Source: an uncultured Gemmatimonadota bacterium (GTDB lineage: Bacteria; Gemmatimonadota; Gemmatimonadetes; Gemmatimonadales; GWC2-71-9). From it: a stretch of DNA of 32,851 nt. The stretch is from positions 1 to 32,851 of the forward strand of contig CAMPKP010000020.1 of the NCBI GenBank assembly GCA_946887295.1, written 5' to 3'. The notes beneath the pieces were generated by a model, which saw only the letters and a list, made by a program, of their open reading frames with translations, was not told where the DNA came from and did not search any database. Of this stretch, positions 1-10,937 are shown piece after piece. Both the position numbers and the translations under genes were made by a program. Numbering within the stretch: position 1 is the first letter of the stretch; each line of letters starts with the position of its first letter.

Positions 1-2064
1 GGCGGCTGCGCCACGCCGAGCTCGCGGGTGAGCGCTTCGAACCGCCCGCGGTCTTCCGCCAGATCGATGGCCTCGGGGGACGTGCCGAGGATCCGGACAC
101 CCTCCTTCTCCAGCGCGCGGGCCAGGCGGAGCGGCGTCTGGCCGCCCAGCTGGACCACGACGCCCAACGGCTGCTCCACGTGGACGATCTCCAGCACGTC
201 CTCCAGCGTGAGGGGCTCGAAGTAGAGGGCGTCGGAGATGTCGAAGTCGGTGGAGACCGTCTCCGGGTTCGAGTTCACCATGACGGTCCGGTAGCCCATC
301 TCGCGGAAGGACATCGCCGCGCGGACGCAGAGATAGTCGAACTCCACGCCCTGGCCGATCCGGTTGGGCCCGCTGCCCAGGATCACCACCGTCCGGTCTC
401 CCGAGGCCCGGGCCTCGTTCTCCTCGTCGTAGGAGGAGTAGAGATACGGGGTCGCGGAGGGGAACTCGCCGGCGCAGGTGTCCACCACCTTGTAGGCGGG
501 CCGCACGCCCAGCCGGTGGCGCAGCTCCCGAACCTCGGTCTCGGAGACGCCGCGCAGATCGGCGAGCTGCCGGTCGGAGAAGCCGAGCCGCTTCATCCGG
601 CGGAGGCCGGCGGCGTCCTCCTCGGAGCTCCCGGCAGCGCTCCGCCACTCCTTCTCCGCCTCCACCAGCTCGGCCATCTGATGCAGGAACCAGGGATCCA
701 TCCCGGTCCGGTCGGCGATGGTCTCGACCGGTGCGCCCAGGAGCAGAGCGCGCTTCACCTGGAAGATGCGCTCGGGGGTGGGCGTGCGGAGCGCGACCAG
801 CACCGATTCCAGGGTCTCGTCCTCCAGGCGATCGTCGGCCGGCGTGGCACCGACGACCCAGCCGGTGCGGTCGGCCTCCAGTCCTCGCAGGCCCTTCTGA
901 AACGCCTCCTTGAAGGTCCGGCCGATGGCCATGACCTCGCCGACCGACTTCATCTGGGTGGTGAGCCTCGGGTCGGCGGTCGGGAACTTCTCGAACGCGA
1001 ACCGGGGGATCTTCACCACCACGTAGTCGAGCACCGGCTCGAAGGAGGCCGGGGTGGTCCTGGTGATGTCGTTGGGCAGCTCGTCGAGCCGGTATCCCAC
1101 CGCCACCTTCGCGCCGATCCGGGCGATGGGAAAGCCGGTCGCCTTGGAGGCGAGGGCCGAGGAGCGGGAGACGCGGGGATTCATCTCGATGACGAGCTGC
1201 TCGCCGGTGGCCGGATCCACCGCGAACTGGATGTTGCAGCCCCCGGCGGCGACGCCGATCTCGCGGATGATCCGGATGGAGGCGTCGCGCATGACCTGGT
1301 ACTCGCGATCGGTCAGGGTCATCGCGGGCGCCACCGTGATGGAGTCGCCGGTGTGGACGCCCATCGGATCGATGTTCTCGATCGAGCACACGATCACGAC
1401 GTTGTCCGCGCTGTCGCGCATCACCTCCAGCTCGTACTCCTTCCAGCCGATCACGCTGCGCTCGACCAGCACCGAGTGTACCGGCGACAGCTCCAGCGCC
1501 CGCAGCAGCATCCCCTCGAACTCCTCGAGATTGTACGCGATGCCGCCGCCGGTGCCGCCCAGGGTGAAGGATGGCCGCAGGATGGCGGGGTATCCGATCT
1601 CCTCGAGCACCGAGAGCCCGTCGTCGATGCCGCGCACCGTCCGTCCCTGCGGGGTCGCGAGACCGATCCGCCGCATGGCCGCCGCGAACTCCTCGCGGTC
1701 CTCGGCGGTGCGGATGGCCCGCTCGTTCGCCCCGATCAGCTCCACGCCGAAGCGGGCCAGGGTGCCGTCGCGCTGGAGCGCCATGGCGACGTTGAGCGCG
1801 GTCTGCCCGCCCATCGTCGGCAGGAGCGCGTCGGGCCGCTCACGCTCGATCACCTTCGCGACCCACTCGGGCGTGACGGGCTCGATGTAGGTCCGGTCCG
1901 CGAGCTCCGGATCGGTCATGATCGTCGCGGGATTGGAGTTCACCAGGACGACCCGATAGCCCTCCTCCTTGAGCGCGCGCACCGCCTGGGTGCCGGAGTA
2001 GTCGAACTCGGCACCCTGGCCGATGACGATCGGGCCCGAGCCGATGAGAAGGATGGTCTCCAGG

Positions 2065-2081
<17 letters not shown>
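1..2081 (-). CDS. carB: Carbamoyl-phosphate synthase large subunit (partial, C-terminus outside window)
   Basis: Makes carbamoyl phosphate from bicarbonate, ammonia (passed from the CarA glutaminase) and two ATP, for pyrimidine and arginine synthesis. Translating the minus strand from the ATG at 2081 gives [20 protein letters not shown], the family's N-terminus, followed by the first ATP-grasp half with its Gly-rich segment ([10 protein letters not shown]). The second-half opening motif ([17 protein letters not shown]) comes further on, so about 693 of the usual roughly 1070 residues are present and the 3' end is cut by the window edge. The start overlaps the stop of the upstream reductase gene by 17 bp, which implies co-transcription with the deoxysugar genes. 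carA is not adjacent. Identity is certain; the operon partnership is inference. Confidence 0.96.
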
Positions 2082-4016
<1,935 letters not shown>

Positions 4017-4062
4017 TAGGGGTTTCCGGCGTAACGCAACGACAACACGAAGGATGGAGCTT

Positions 4063-4275
4063 ATGGCGCGGGTGTGCACCGTGTGCGGCAAGGGGCCGGT
4101 CACCGGCAACAATGTCAGTCACGCGAACAATCGGACCAAGCGCCGCTGGTACCCGAACCTGCAGACCGTTCGCGTCCTGGTGGAAGGGGCGCCGCGGCGG
4201 ATGCGGGTGTGTACCCAGTGCCTGAAGAGTAACCGGGTGGTGAAGGCGCCCCGGACGCCGCAGCCCACCGCCTGA
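4063..4275 (+). CDS. rpmB: 50S ribosomal protein L28
   Basis: 70-residue large-subunit protein starting [20 protein letters not shown]. It carries two CxxC pairs (CTVC near the N-terminus and CTQC in the C-terminal half), so it is the zinc-binding version of L28. The ATG at 4063 is preceded by GGAG with suitable spacing; upstream in-frame codons are non-coding in character. It stands alone rather than with rpmG and ends 24 bp before a strong hairpin shared with convergent rplQ. Confidence 0.97.
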   Translation: MARVCTVCGKGPVTGNNVSHANNRTKRRWYPNLQTVRVLVEGAPRRMRVCTQCLKSNRVVKAPRTPQPTA

Positions 4276-4295
4276 CGCGGAGGGCGCTGGTCAAG

Positions 4296-4322
4296 AAAAA
4301 GGGGACCCGAGTGGGTCCCCTT
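4296..4322. terminator. Bidirectional intrinsic terminator between rpmB and rplQ
   Basis: A perfect 10-bp stem (4299-4308 with 4313-4322) closes a GAGT loop. On the minus strand the hairpin is followed by a run of five T from the A-tract at 4296-4300, giving a strong terminator for the rplQ operon. On the plus strand the following TTCGTCGTTT is a weaker U-tract for rpmB. The two genes converge on it. Confidence 0.88.
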
Positions 4323-4351
4323 CGTCGTTTCGGCGGCTGGGGTGGCGGCCG

Positions 4352-4708
4352 TCACTCGGACAGGAGCTCGATCCGCGCGATGTCCGCGCCGTCGCCGGGC
4401 CGGTGACCCAGCTTGAGAATGCGGGTGTAGCCCCCCGGGCGGGCGGCGAAGCGGGGGCCGATCTCGCTGAACAGCTTGCCCAGCGTGTCGCGGTCCTTGA
4501 TGCGCCGTTCCACCAGACGACGGGCGTGCAGATCGCCCCGGCGGGCCAGGGTGATCAACTTCTCGGCGAAGGGCCGGAGCTCCTTGGCCTTGGCCTCGGT
4601 GGTGACCACCCGGCCGTGCTCGAACAGGCTGGCAGCCATGTTGTTGAGCAGCGCCCGCTTGTGGGTCGAGGTCCGGGAGAGCTGCCGCCCCTTGGCGCGG
4701 TGCCGCAT
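4352..4708 (-). CDS. rplQ: 50S ribosomal protein L17
   Basis: 118 residues beginning MRHRAKGRQLSRTSTHKRAL, the conserved L17 N-terminus; the HKRALLNNMAASLFEHGRVVTT block that binds 23S rRNA is intact. It is the last gene of the alpha operon. The rpoA stop and the rplQ start overlap as TGATG at 4706-4710, so translation is probably coupled to rpoA. The transcript ends at the hairpin around 4299-4322. Confidence 0.98.
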   Translation of the reverse strand: MRHRAKGRQLSRTSTHKRALLNNMAASLFEHGRVVTTEAKAKELRPFAEKLITLARRGDLHARRLVERRIKDRDTLGKLFSEIGPRFAARPGGYTRILKLGHRPGDGADIARIELLSE

Positions 4709-5763
4709 CAGACCTCCCCGTTACCGACGGCCGGCTGGGCCATCGGGGCGACACCGGGCCGTGAGATCCGCAGCTCGCCGTCCGACTCCTCGAAGCCCAT
4801 GCCGAAGTTGAGCCCTTCGCGCTGCAGCAGCTCGGCGATCTCGCTCAGCGCCTTCTCGCCGACGTTCTTGACCTTGAGCAGGTCGTCCTCGGAGAACTCG
4901 ACCAGATCCTTGAGCGTGCGGATGTTCGAGTTCTTGAGCGAGTTGAGCGACCGGACCGAGAGACCGAAGTCGTCGATCGGCCGGGCGAGACGCTGCCGGA
5001 GATTGGCGCCGCCCGGCGCGGCCTGGGCGCCGCCGACGTCCCGCATGGTGGGCACCTTGCCGAAGTCCACGAAGTACTGGAAGTGGACCTGTGCCAGCGC
5101 GGCTGCGTAGGCGATCGCGTCTTCCGGCGTGATCGTGCCGTTGGTCTCGACCTGGACCGTGAGGCGGTCGTAGTCGGTGCGCTGGCCGACACGGGTCTCG
5201 GCCACGATGAAGTTGGCGCGGCGGACCGGATTGTAGATCGCGTCGATGCGCACCAGGTCCACCGGGAGCGAGCGGTCGGCCGGATGCATCTCGGCCTCGA
5301 CATAGCCTCGGCCCTTGTTCACGTAGAGCTCCATGCTGACCTCGCGGTCGTCCTGGAGCGTGAACAGCAGGTGGTCGGGATTCTTCACCGAGACGGAGCC
5401 GTGCTCCTGGATGTCCCGGGCGTAGACCGGACCCGCGCCCTCGCGGCGGATGTGGAGCACCGCGTCGTCCACGTCTTCGGCGAGCACCAGCGTCAGCGAC
5501 TTGAGGCGCTGCACGATCTGGTGGACGTCCTCCAGCACGCCCTGTACGGTCTGGTGCTCGTGCACCACGCCGTCGAGGCGGAAGCCCCAGACCGCGCTGC
5601 CGCGCAGCGACGACAGCAGGAGCCGACGAAGAGAGTTGCCCAGCGTGTAGCCGAAGCCACGCTCCAGCGGCTGGAGACGGAATTCGGCGGCATTGGGGTT
5701 GTCGTCACGCTTCGTCATCTCGACGAGATGAGGGCGGACCAACCCGGTCAGATCAATGGTCAT
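4708..5763 (-). CDS. rpoA: DNA-directed RNA polymerase subunit alpha
   Basis: 351 residues. Residues 1 to about 230 form the assembly domain ([24 protein letters not shown]-type motif, here [20 protein letters not shown]), and the last 90 hold the C-terminal DNA- and activator-binding domain with [17 protein letters not shown] (helix-hairpin-helix). The start is the ATG at 5763 ([14 protein letters not shown]); an in-frame GTG two codons upstream is the only close alternative. It follows rpsK by 19 bp with no rpsD between them, an arrangement different from the E. coli alpha operon. Normal length, no oddities in the core motifs. Confidence 0.98.
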   Translation of the reverse strand: [351 protein letters not shown]

Positions 5764-5782
5764 GGTCACTTCTGTCAGAGCG

Positions 5783-6190
5783 TTAGACCCGGCGCTTCTT
5801 CGGCGGACGGCAGCCGTTGTGCGGGATCGGGGTGACATCGCGGATCGAGACCACCCGGAGCCCGACCGATGCCAGGGCCTGGATGGCCGACTCGCGGCCG
5901 CTGCCAGGACCCTGCACCCGCACGTGCACCCGGCGGAGACCCAGGTTCATGGCCTCGCGGCCGCAGTTCTCGGCCGCCACGGTGGCGGCGAACGGCGTGG
6001 ACTTCTTGGAGCCCTTGAACCCGGCCTTGCCCGCCGACCCCCACGCGAGCGCATTGCCCCGCATGTCGGTGATGGTGATGAGCAGGTTGTTGAACGTCGC
6101 CGAGATGTGGGCGATGCCTTCGGCCTCGACCACCTTCTTGGAGCGCTTGGCGGCGGGCGCCTTGGCTGGAGCGGGAGTAGGAGCCGTCAT
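5783..6190 (-). CDS. rpsK: 30S ribosomal protein S11
   Basis: 135 residues. The Ala/Pro/Lys-rich N-terminal stretch (residues 2-20) is followed by the S11 core: [18 protein letters not shown], then [21 protein letters not shown], and the C-terminal [18 protein letters not shown] that contacts 16S rRNA and the S7/S18 platform. It lies one base after the rpsM stop and is third in the rpmJ-rpsM-rpsK-rpoA-rplQ operon. Confidence 0.98.
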   Translation of the reverse strand: MTAPTPAPAKAPAAKRSKKVVEAEGIAHISATFNNLLITITDMRGNALAWGSAGKAGFKGSKKSTPFAATVAAENCGREAMNLGLRRVHVRVQGPGSGRESAIQALASVGLRVVSIRDVTPIPHNGCRPPKKRRV

Positions 6191-6191
6191 C

Positions 6192-6572
6192 TTACTTCTT
6201 GGTCACTTTCTTCTTGCCGGCAATGGCCCGACGCGGCCCCTTCTTGGTGCGCGCGTTGGTGTGGGTGCGCTGGCCGCGAACCGGCAGGCCCCGCCGGTGC
6301 CGGATGCCCCGGTAGCTGCCGATGTCCATCAGCCGCTTGATGTTCATCGCGACTTCGGTGCGGAGGGCGCCCTCCACCTTGACCGATCGCTCGATCATCT
6401 GGCGGAGTCGGGCCACCTCGGCATCCGAGAGATCGCGGACCCGGGTATCCGGATTGACACCGGTCTCGCCCAGGATGCGGGAGCTCGTGGGCCGGCCGAT
6501 GCCGAAGATGTACGTGAGGGCGACCTCGACCCGCTTCTCGCGCGGGAGATCCACGCCTGCGATGCGTGCCAT
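6192..6572 (-). CDS. rpsM: 30S ribosomal protein S13
   Basis: 126-residue small-subunit head protein: [20 protein letters not shown] at the N-terminus, the helix-two-turn-helix segment around [11 protein letters not shown], and the basic tail [17 protein letters not shown] that reaches the tRNAs and the S19 neighbour. Two bases separate its ATG from the rpmJ stop, and one base separates its stop from the rpsK start. Normal length. Confidence 0.98.
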   Translation of the reverse strand: MARIAGVDLPREKRVEVALTYIFGIGRPTSSRILGETGVNPDTRVRDLSDAEVARLRQMIERSVKVEGALRTEVAMNIKRLMDIGSYRGIRHRRGLPVRGQRTHTNARTKKGPRRAIAGKKKVTKK

Positions 6573-6574
6573 GA

Positions 6575-6691
6575 TCAGCCTTGCCGCTGCTTGTGCTTGG
6601 GATTGCGCTTGCAGATGATGCGAACCACGCCCTGTCGCTTGACGACTTTGCAGTGCTCGCAGATCGGCTTGACGCTGGAACGAACCTTCAC
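6575..6691 (-). CDS. rpmJ: 50S ribosomal protein L36
   Basis: 38 residues translated from a GTG at 6691: [20 protein letters not shown], then [18 protein letters not shown]. The CxxC...C...H zinc ribbon (CEHC, then C and H downstream) is the zinc-binding L36 type. The GTG start is supported by GGAG seven bases upstream and by the universal N-terminus. It is the first gene of the alpha operon; infA and secY, often just upstream, are absent here. Confidence 0.95.
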   Translation of the reverse strand: MKVRSSVKPICEHCKVVKRQGVVRIICKRNPKHKQRQG

Positions 6692-6726
6692 GCTTAAGCT
6701 CCGGACCGGTTAAGGGCTAGCTTGCC

Positions 6727-6755
6727 AATATACCGGGGCTGGGAGGGCCATGCAA
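6727..6755 (-). promoter_or_regulatory. Sigma70-type promoter of the rpmJ-rpsM-rpsK-rpoA-rplQ operon
   Basis: Reading the minus strand, TTGCAT (6755-6750) and TATATT (6732-6727) are separated by 17 bp; the -10 matches 5 of 6. Transcription would start near 6720, leaving a leader of about 30 nt with GGAG before the rpmJ GTG. It is the only promoter-like element in the 106-bp gap downstream of the transporter gene. Confidence 0.7.
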
Positions 6756-6797
6756 GTGAGCGGAGCAGGTGGGCTTAGGGGCGCGGGCCTCCCCGTC

Positions 6798-7541
6798 CTA
6801 CCCCCGCACGGCCCCCGCCGCATACCACACTCCGAACGCCAGGCTGGCGAGGCCCACCAGCGGCATGAGCGGCCCGATCCGGCGGGACACCGACCCTCGT
6901 CCGAGCGCATAGCCGAAGGCCGAGGAGACCAGGGCCATGGACACGGCCGTGCCAGCCGCGAAGACCAGGAGCGCGATCACTCCCAGCGTCCGGCTGGCCG
7001 CCGCGCCCACTACCAGCAGGCCCACCATCGCCGACCCTCCGATGCCATGCACCAGTCCGATGCCGAAGGCGGCAACCGGTGACCTGCCCAGCTCCTCCGC
7101 GTGCCGGTGGCCGTGAGGGACGGCGTGTGGACGCCGACCCGCCGAGCCGCTCTCGTGAACGTGGGGGTGGGCGTGCCGAAGCTCCCCGTGGGTGTGGATG
7201 TGGGTGTGGAAACAGCCCCGGCGCCAGCGGACCAGCAGCCGCACCGCCAGAGCGATGATCACCACCCCGATGACGGCTTCAGCGGCCCTTTGTACCTGCG
7301 CAGGGAGGTACGCCTGGAAGAGAACGATCGGGAGCCCGAACGCGAAGATCGTGGAGGCGTGGCCCAGGCCCCAGGCGAATCCGAGAATGCCGGCCTTGCG
7401 CGCGCCGCCCCGCTCCTGGGACAGCACGAGCGTGGATACCGCCGTCAGATGGTCGGGGTCGGTGGCGTGCCGAAGGCCGAGGAGCAACGCGACGACGATC
7501 CCCATGGCCCCGCCCCCGGCCGGCGCCAGCCAATCGCTCAT
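6798..7541 (-). CDS. NiCoT/NicO-like nickel/cobalt transporter
   Basis: 247-residue integral membrane protein with several hydrophobic helices. The segment LRHATDPDHL at 23-32 contains the HX4DH motif (His25, Asp30, His31) of the second helix of nickel/cobalt permeases, the main selectivity signature. A cytoplasmic or periplasmic loop in the middle is very His-rich (HTHIHTHGELRHAHPHVHES), consistent with metal binding. A second motif, GIGLVHGIGGSAMV, matches the family's later helix. It is the last gene of the smpB-led unit, 7 bp after the small secreted-protein gene. Whether it carries Ni or Co, in or out, cannot be told; no metal riboswitch is seen. Confidence 0.85.
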   Translation of the reverse strand: MSDWLAPAGGGAMGIVVALLLGLRHATDPDHLTAVSTLVLSQERGGARKAGILGFAWGLGHASTIFAFGLPIVLFQAYLPAQVQRAAEAVIGVVIIALAVRLLVRWRRGCFHTHIHTHGELRHAHPHVHESGSAGRRPHAVPHGHRHAEELGRSPVAAFGIGLVHGIGGSAMVGLLVVGAAASRTLGVIALLVFAAGTAVSMALVSSAFGYALGRGSVSRRIGPLMPLVGLASLAFGVWYAAGAVRG

Positions 7542-7548
7542 GGCCCCC

Positions 7549-7965
7549 CTACCCCACGACTCGCAGTTCCACCAGCCGCCAGCCAGTGCTCAGCAGGCGG
7601 TAGCCGAGCAGCAGACTCTGCACTCGTACGTCCTGGGTGCCCGCGATGCGATACCGCCGCTGCAGCTCGACATACCCGCGGCCCGGCTCGACCTCCTTCG
7701 CCGCGCGCACCACCGTCTCGACCTCCTGCCCCTGCACCATGAAATCGGTCAGGAGCGCCGCGGCCTGAGCGGGGCCCAGCGCGATCGATGGGTCGGCGCC
7801 CGGCAGCTGGACCAGGAGGCGCGGAGCCTCCGCCACCAGCGCCCGGGCGTCGTGCTCGAACCAGGCCTCGCGAGCGGCCTCGGCGGCGTCGGTGAGCGCG
7901 ACCTCCTGCGCGACCGAAGCCGGAGGGCCGAGCAGCACGGCCAGCAGGATCAGGAGCCGGCGCAA
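7549..7965 (-). CDS. Small secreted protein, possible NTF2-like fold
   Basis: 138 residues from a TTG at 7965 inside the end of pyrF. This start gives MRRLLILLAVLLGPPASVAQ, a good signal peptide, and is preceded by GAGGAGG four bases away. The mature part has an alpha-helical opening (AAREAWFEHDARALVAEAPR), a central 'PGADPSIALGPAQAAALL' and a beta-rich C-terminus (RGYVELQRRYRIAGTQDVRV, then GWRLVELRVVG), the order seen in SnoaL/NTF2-like or DUF4783-type proteins. The family call is a guess from this pattern; no catalytic residues are recognised. It is co-transcribed with pyrF and followed by the Ni/Co transporter. Confidence 0.6.
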   Translation of the reverse strand: MRRLLILLAVLLGPPASVAQEVALTDAAEAAREAWFEHDARALVAEAPRLLVQLPGADPSIALGPAQAAALLTDFMVQGQEVETVVRAAKEVEPGRGYVELQRRYRIAGTQDVRVQSLLLGYRLLSTGWRLVELRVVG

Positions 7966-8642
7966 CGCGCCTCCTCGACGAGGAGACGGAGCGCACTGGC
8001 CGGATCGGGTGCGTGGAGCACCGGCCGGCCGACGACCAGATGGGTCGCGCCGGCTCGGGCGGCCTCTCCAGCGGTCGCGACCCGCACCTGATCGCCCGCG
8101 GCGTCGCCCGCCTGCCTGATGCCGGGCACCACCACGAGCCCGTCGGCGGGGAGGATCGACCGGACCGTGGCTACCTCGAGCGGCGAGCAGACTACTCCGG
8201 CGAGTCCGGCCGCCGCGGCCTCCCTCGCCTGGCGCATCGCTTCGTCCGCCAGGCGCACCTCGGAGCGGCCGGTCGCCCGGCCATACGTCGCTGCGTCGTG
8301 GGAAGTGAGCACCGTGACGCCGACCAGGGCCAGGTCGCCCGCCGCCGCCGCCGCCGCGGCTTCCATCATGTTCCGTCCGCCCAGCGTGTGAACGGTTGCC
8401 ATCGAGACTCCGAGCTCCCTCGCGGCGGTAACCGCGCCCGCGACGGTGTGGGGGATATCGTGCCACTTGAGGTCCAGGAACACCCGAAGCCCGCGGCCGA
8501 CGAGTGCGCGTACGAACGGCGCACCCTCCCGGGTCATGAGGATCGATCCCACCTTGACCCAGGAGACCTCGGGAAGCCGGTCGAGCAGCCGCAGTGCCTC
8601 GGTGGCATCGGGCAGGTCGAGCGCCAGCACGACCTCAGCCAC
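7950..8642 (-). CDS. pyrF: Orotidine 5'-phosphate decarboxylase
   Basis: Last step of UMP synthesis (OMP to UMP). With the GTG start at 8642 the protein is 230 residues, beginning MAEVVLALDLPD as in the family. The catalytic DxKxxD array is Asp57, Lys59 and Asp62 in FLDLKWHDIPHT; VVPGIRQAGDAAGDQ and LVVGRPV are the phosphate-binding loops near the C-terminus. An in-frame GTG at 8660 is an alternative, but TGGAG stands suitably before 8642. It overlaps the 3' end of pyrD by 8 bp and contains the start of the next gene, so the two pyrimidine enzymes are coupled. Confidence 0.94.
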   Translation of the reverse strand: MAEVVLALDLPDATEALRLLDRLPEVSWVKVGSILMTREGAPFVRALVGRGLRVFLDLKWHDIPHTVAGAVTAARELGVSMATVHTLGGRNMMEAAAAAAAGDLALVGVTVLTSHDAATYGRATGRSEVRLADEAMRQAREAAAAGLAGVVCSPLEVATVRSILPADGLVVVPGIRQAGDAAGDQVRVATAGEAARAGATHLVVGRPVLHAPDPASALRLLVEEARCAGS

Positions 8643-9516
8643 TGGAGCGCTCCAGGCCACGCACGATCCGTTCCGGCAGCCGAGGGTCCGCCAGAGCCGC
8701 GGTACCGATCGCGACGAGCGCCGCGCCGACCCTGAGGTATTGCCGAACGTCCTCCACAGTGCGCACCCCGCCGACCCCGATGACGGGCATGCCGTCGGTG
8801 CGCTCGACGACGCGGGACACGGCCAACACGCCGATCGGAAGCAGTGCCGGCCCGCTCACACCGCCGTAGCCGTTCCCCAGCCGTTGCGCTCCATCCTCGG
8901 CATGAAGCAGCCCCGGGAGGGTGTTGACCACGGTGATGCCGTCGGCGCCGGCGTCACGTGCCACGAGCGCCATGCCCGCGATGTCGGGAAGTACCGGGGA
9001 CAGCTTGGCGATCAGGGGCAGCCGGGTCCGTTTCCGGCAGAGGGATACGATGCTGCGGACGCAGTCGGCGTCGGCGCCGAACTCGATGCCGCCCGCGGAA
9101 GTGTTGGGGCACGAGAGGTTGAGCTCGAAGCCCGCCATTCCGGGCACTCCGTCGAGGCCCGATACCACCTCGGCGTACTCCTCGACGGTGAAGCCCACGA
9201 CGTTCACCAGCACCTGCGCCCGGCGCAGATGACTTGCCAGCCAGGGAAGATGGTCGTCGCGCACGGCCGTCATGCCGGGGTTGGCGAGCCCTACGGAGTT
9301 GAGCATGCCGCCGCGAAACTCGGCCACGCGCGGCGGCCGATTGCCCCGCCGGGGCTCGCGGGAGACGGCCTTGGTGACCAGCCCGCCGAGCCGGTCGAGA
9401 TCCATGACGCCCGCCAGCTCCCGGCCGAACCCGGCCGTGCCGGCGGCGAGGAGCACTGGGTTCTGAAAGCTGCGGCCGAAGACGGTTCGGAAGAGGCTGG
9501 ATCCCGCGCCCTTCAC
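8635..9516 (-). CDS. pyrD: Dihydroorotate dehydrogenase, class 1B-like catalytic subunit
   Basis: Oxidises dihydroorotate to orotate with FMN. From the GTG at 9516 (GTGA overlap with the preceding lipoprotein gene) it is 293 residues. Class 1 features: NPVLLAAGTAGFG at the N-terminus, NSVGLANPG, and FELNLSCPNTSAGGIEFG with the catalytic cysteine at about 136; class 2 enzymes have serine here. GVGGVRTVEDVRQYL and a VAIGTAALADP-type FMN phosphate loop follow. Class 1B enzymes normally pair with an Fe-S/FAD subunit PyrK, which is not adjacent, so the electron acceptor is unknown. Confidence 0.93.
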   Translation of the reverse strand: MKGAGSSLFRTVFGRSFQNPVLLAAGTAGFGRELAGVMDLDRLGGLVTKAVSREPRRGNRPPRVAEFRGGMLNSVGLANPGMTAVRDDHLPWLASHLRRAQVLVNVVGFTVEEYAEVVSGLDGVPGMAGFELNLSCPNTSAGGIEFGADADCVRSIVSLCRKRTRLPLIAKLSPVLPDIAGMALVARDAGADGITVVNTLPGLLHAEDGAQRLGNGYGGVSGPALLPIGVLAVSRVVERTDGMPVIGVGGVRTVEDVRQYLRVGAALVAIGTAALADPRLPERIVRGLERSSG

Positions 9517-10937
9517 GGCACGAGCCCGCGCCGCGGCGGGGGGGCCGCGCCGGGTCGGCGGGTGAGCGAATCGCGCCCGGCGCCGGGCTGGCGGACGTTC
9601 GGCCGGCCGCCGGCGTTCTGCATCCGCGCGAAGATCTGGAGCGAGTCCTCCAGCTCGCGGTAGCCGTACGGCTCGCTCCCCTGGAGGAAAGCGACGTAGG
9701 GGCTCGTCGCATACCGCTCCTCGAGCAGGGGCATAGCCGATTCTCCCCACGCCGGGTCGAGGGCCTGGCCCGCGAGAATCGCCTTGGGCGCATAGGGTGA
9801 GTCGGGTGTGACCTCGACGATGGTGCGGAAGAGGGAGGCGGCGAGGGCGGGTGCGGCGAGCGAATCGCGCGCCGTCTCGGCCGCGAGGAAGAGCCGGAGA
9901 TCGGCCTGCGCCGCGCCGGACGAGCCCGCGTCACCCGCCCCCATGATCCGGCCGATGGACTCCCGGAGCTCGCCGGCCTCGCCCGCGAGCGCGCTCTTGG
10001 CCTGGATCCGCTGGTCCAGCTCCTTCGCGATGGCGGGGAGATCCGCGACGGATGTCGCCCGGGAGAGGCGGAGCCGGGTGAGCCGCAGCCGGGCCCGCTC
10101 GCCGGGATCCGCCGCGCCGCCGATCTCCGCGGCCTGGCGCAGGCGCGCCTCCGCGCGGGCCGAGTCCACCGGCAGGAGGCGCAACCCATCCTCCAGAAAG
10201 AGCCGGGCACGGAGCGGCGGCGGTGCGTCGGGGCGGCGCTCGAGCCGGTCCACCAGTGCCGACGCGGTCGCCGGGTCCTCGCGGCCCACCGCCACCACCA
10301 ACGTGTCCCACCGCGCCGTGCTGTCCTTGGCCGCAAGCATCGAATCGGCGAGGGCGAGCGCGGCGTCGCGCCGCCGGGCGCCGGCCAGGGCGAGCAGGCG
10401 CTCGTCCGACGCCCGCGGGTCGGCCGAGCCCTCGAGCGCCGCCAGGGCCTCCTCGTGGCGGCCGGTCATCCTGAGAGCACGGCCGCGCAGCAGGCGTGCC
10501 TCCCGGGCGCGCACCGGATCCCTGCTCTCGACCAGCCGGGCGAACATGATCTCCGCCACCGCCGGCTCCCCGAGCTCGAGCTGGCAGCGCCCGAGGGCGA
10601 GAGTGGCATCCTCGGCCACCTCGGCGTCGCCGCGCAGCAGCGAGACCCTGCCGAGCGGGGCCACCGCCGCCTCGCACTGATTCAGCCGCGCGAGCGCGAC
10701 GCCCTTCAGCACCAGGGCCTCGTCCACGTACTTGCTGTCGGGGTGCCGGGCCACCAGCGACTCCGCCCGGGTGACCACCTGGCCCCAGAGGTTGTTGGCC
10801 TCGAAGGCGCGCCCATCGCGCTCCGCCTTGCGGGCCGAGCCGGCGAGGCGCTTGGTGTTGTACATGCCGTTGTAATAGACGCAGCCGCCGAGCAGAGCGG
10901 CCGCGAGCGAGAGCGAGATCGCACGGGACATCATCAC
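9513..10937 (-). CDS. TPR-type lipoprotein
   Basis: 474 residues. The N-terminus MMMSRAISLSLAAALLGGC is a lipoprotein signal peptide with lipobox LGGC (Cys19), followed by VYYNGMYNTKRLAGSARKAE, a pattern shared by TPR lipoproteins of Gemmatimonadota/Bacteroidota-like phyla. The rest is alpha-helical and Ala/Arg/Leu-rich with repeats resembling TPRs (for example AEDATLALGRCQLELGEPAV), then a Pro/Arg-rich tail. Probably an envelope scaffold; the partner is unknown. The start is GTG 10937 (GTGA overlap with the amidase, GGAGG six bases upstream); ATG 10934 is equally possible. Loosely resembles SprE/PorW-type gliding/secretion proteins, but this is not established. Confidence 0.75.
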   Translation of the reverse strand: MMMSRAISLSLAAALLGGCVYYNGMYNTKRLAGSARKAERDGRAFEANNLWGQVVTRAESLVARHPDSKYVDEALVLKGVALARLNQCEAAVAPLGRVSLLRGDAEVAEDATLALGRCQLELGEPAVAEIMFARLVESRDPVRAREARLLRGRALRMTGRHEEALAALEGSADPRASDERLLALAGARRRDAALALADSMLAAKDSTARWDTLVVAVGREDPATASALVDRLERRPDAPPPLRARLFLEDGLRLLPVDSARAEARLRQAAEIGGAADPGERARLRLTRLRLSRATSVADLPAIAKELDQRIQAKSALAGEAGELRESIGRIMGAGDAGSSGAAQADLRLFLAAETARDSLAAPALAASLFRTIVEVTPDSPYAPKAILAGQALDPAWGESAMPLLEERYATSPYVAFLQGSEPYGYRELEDSLQIFARMQNAGGRPNVRQPGAGRDSLTRRPGAAPPPRRGLVP

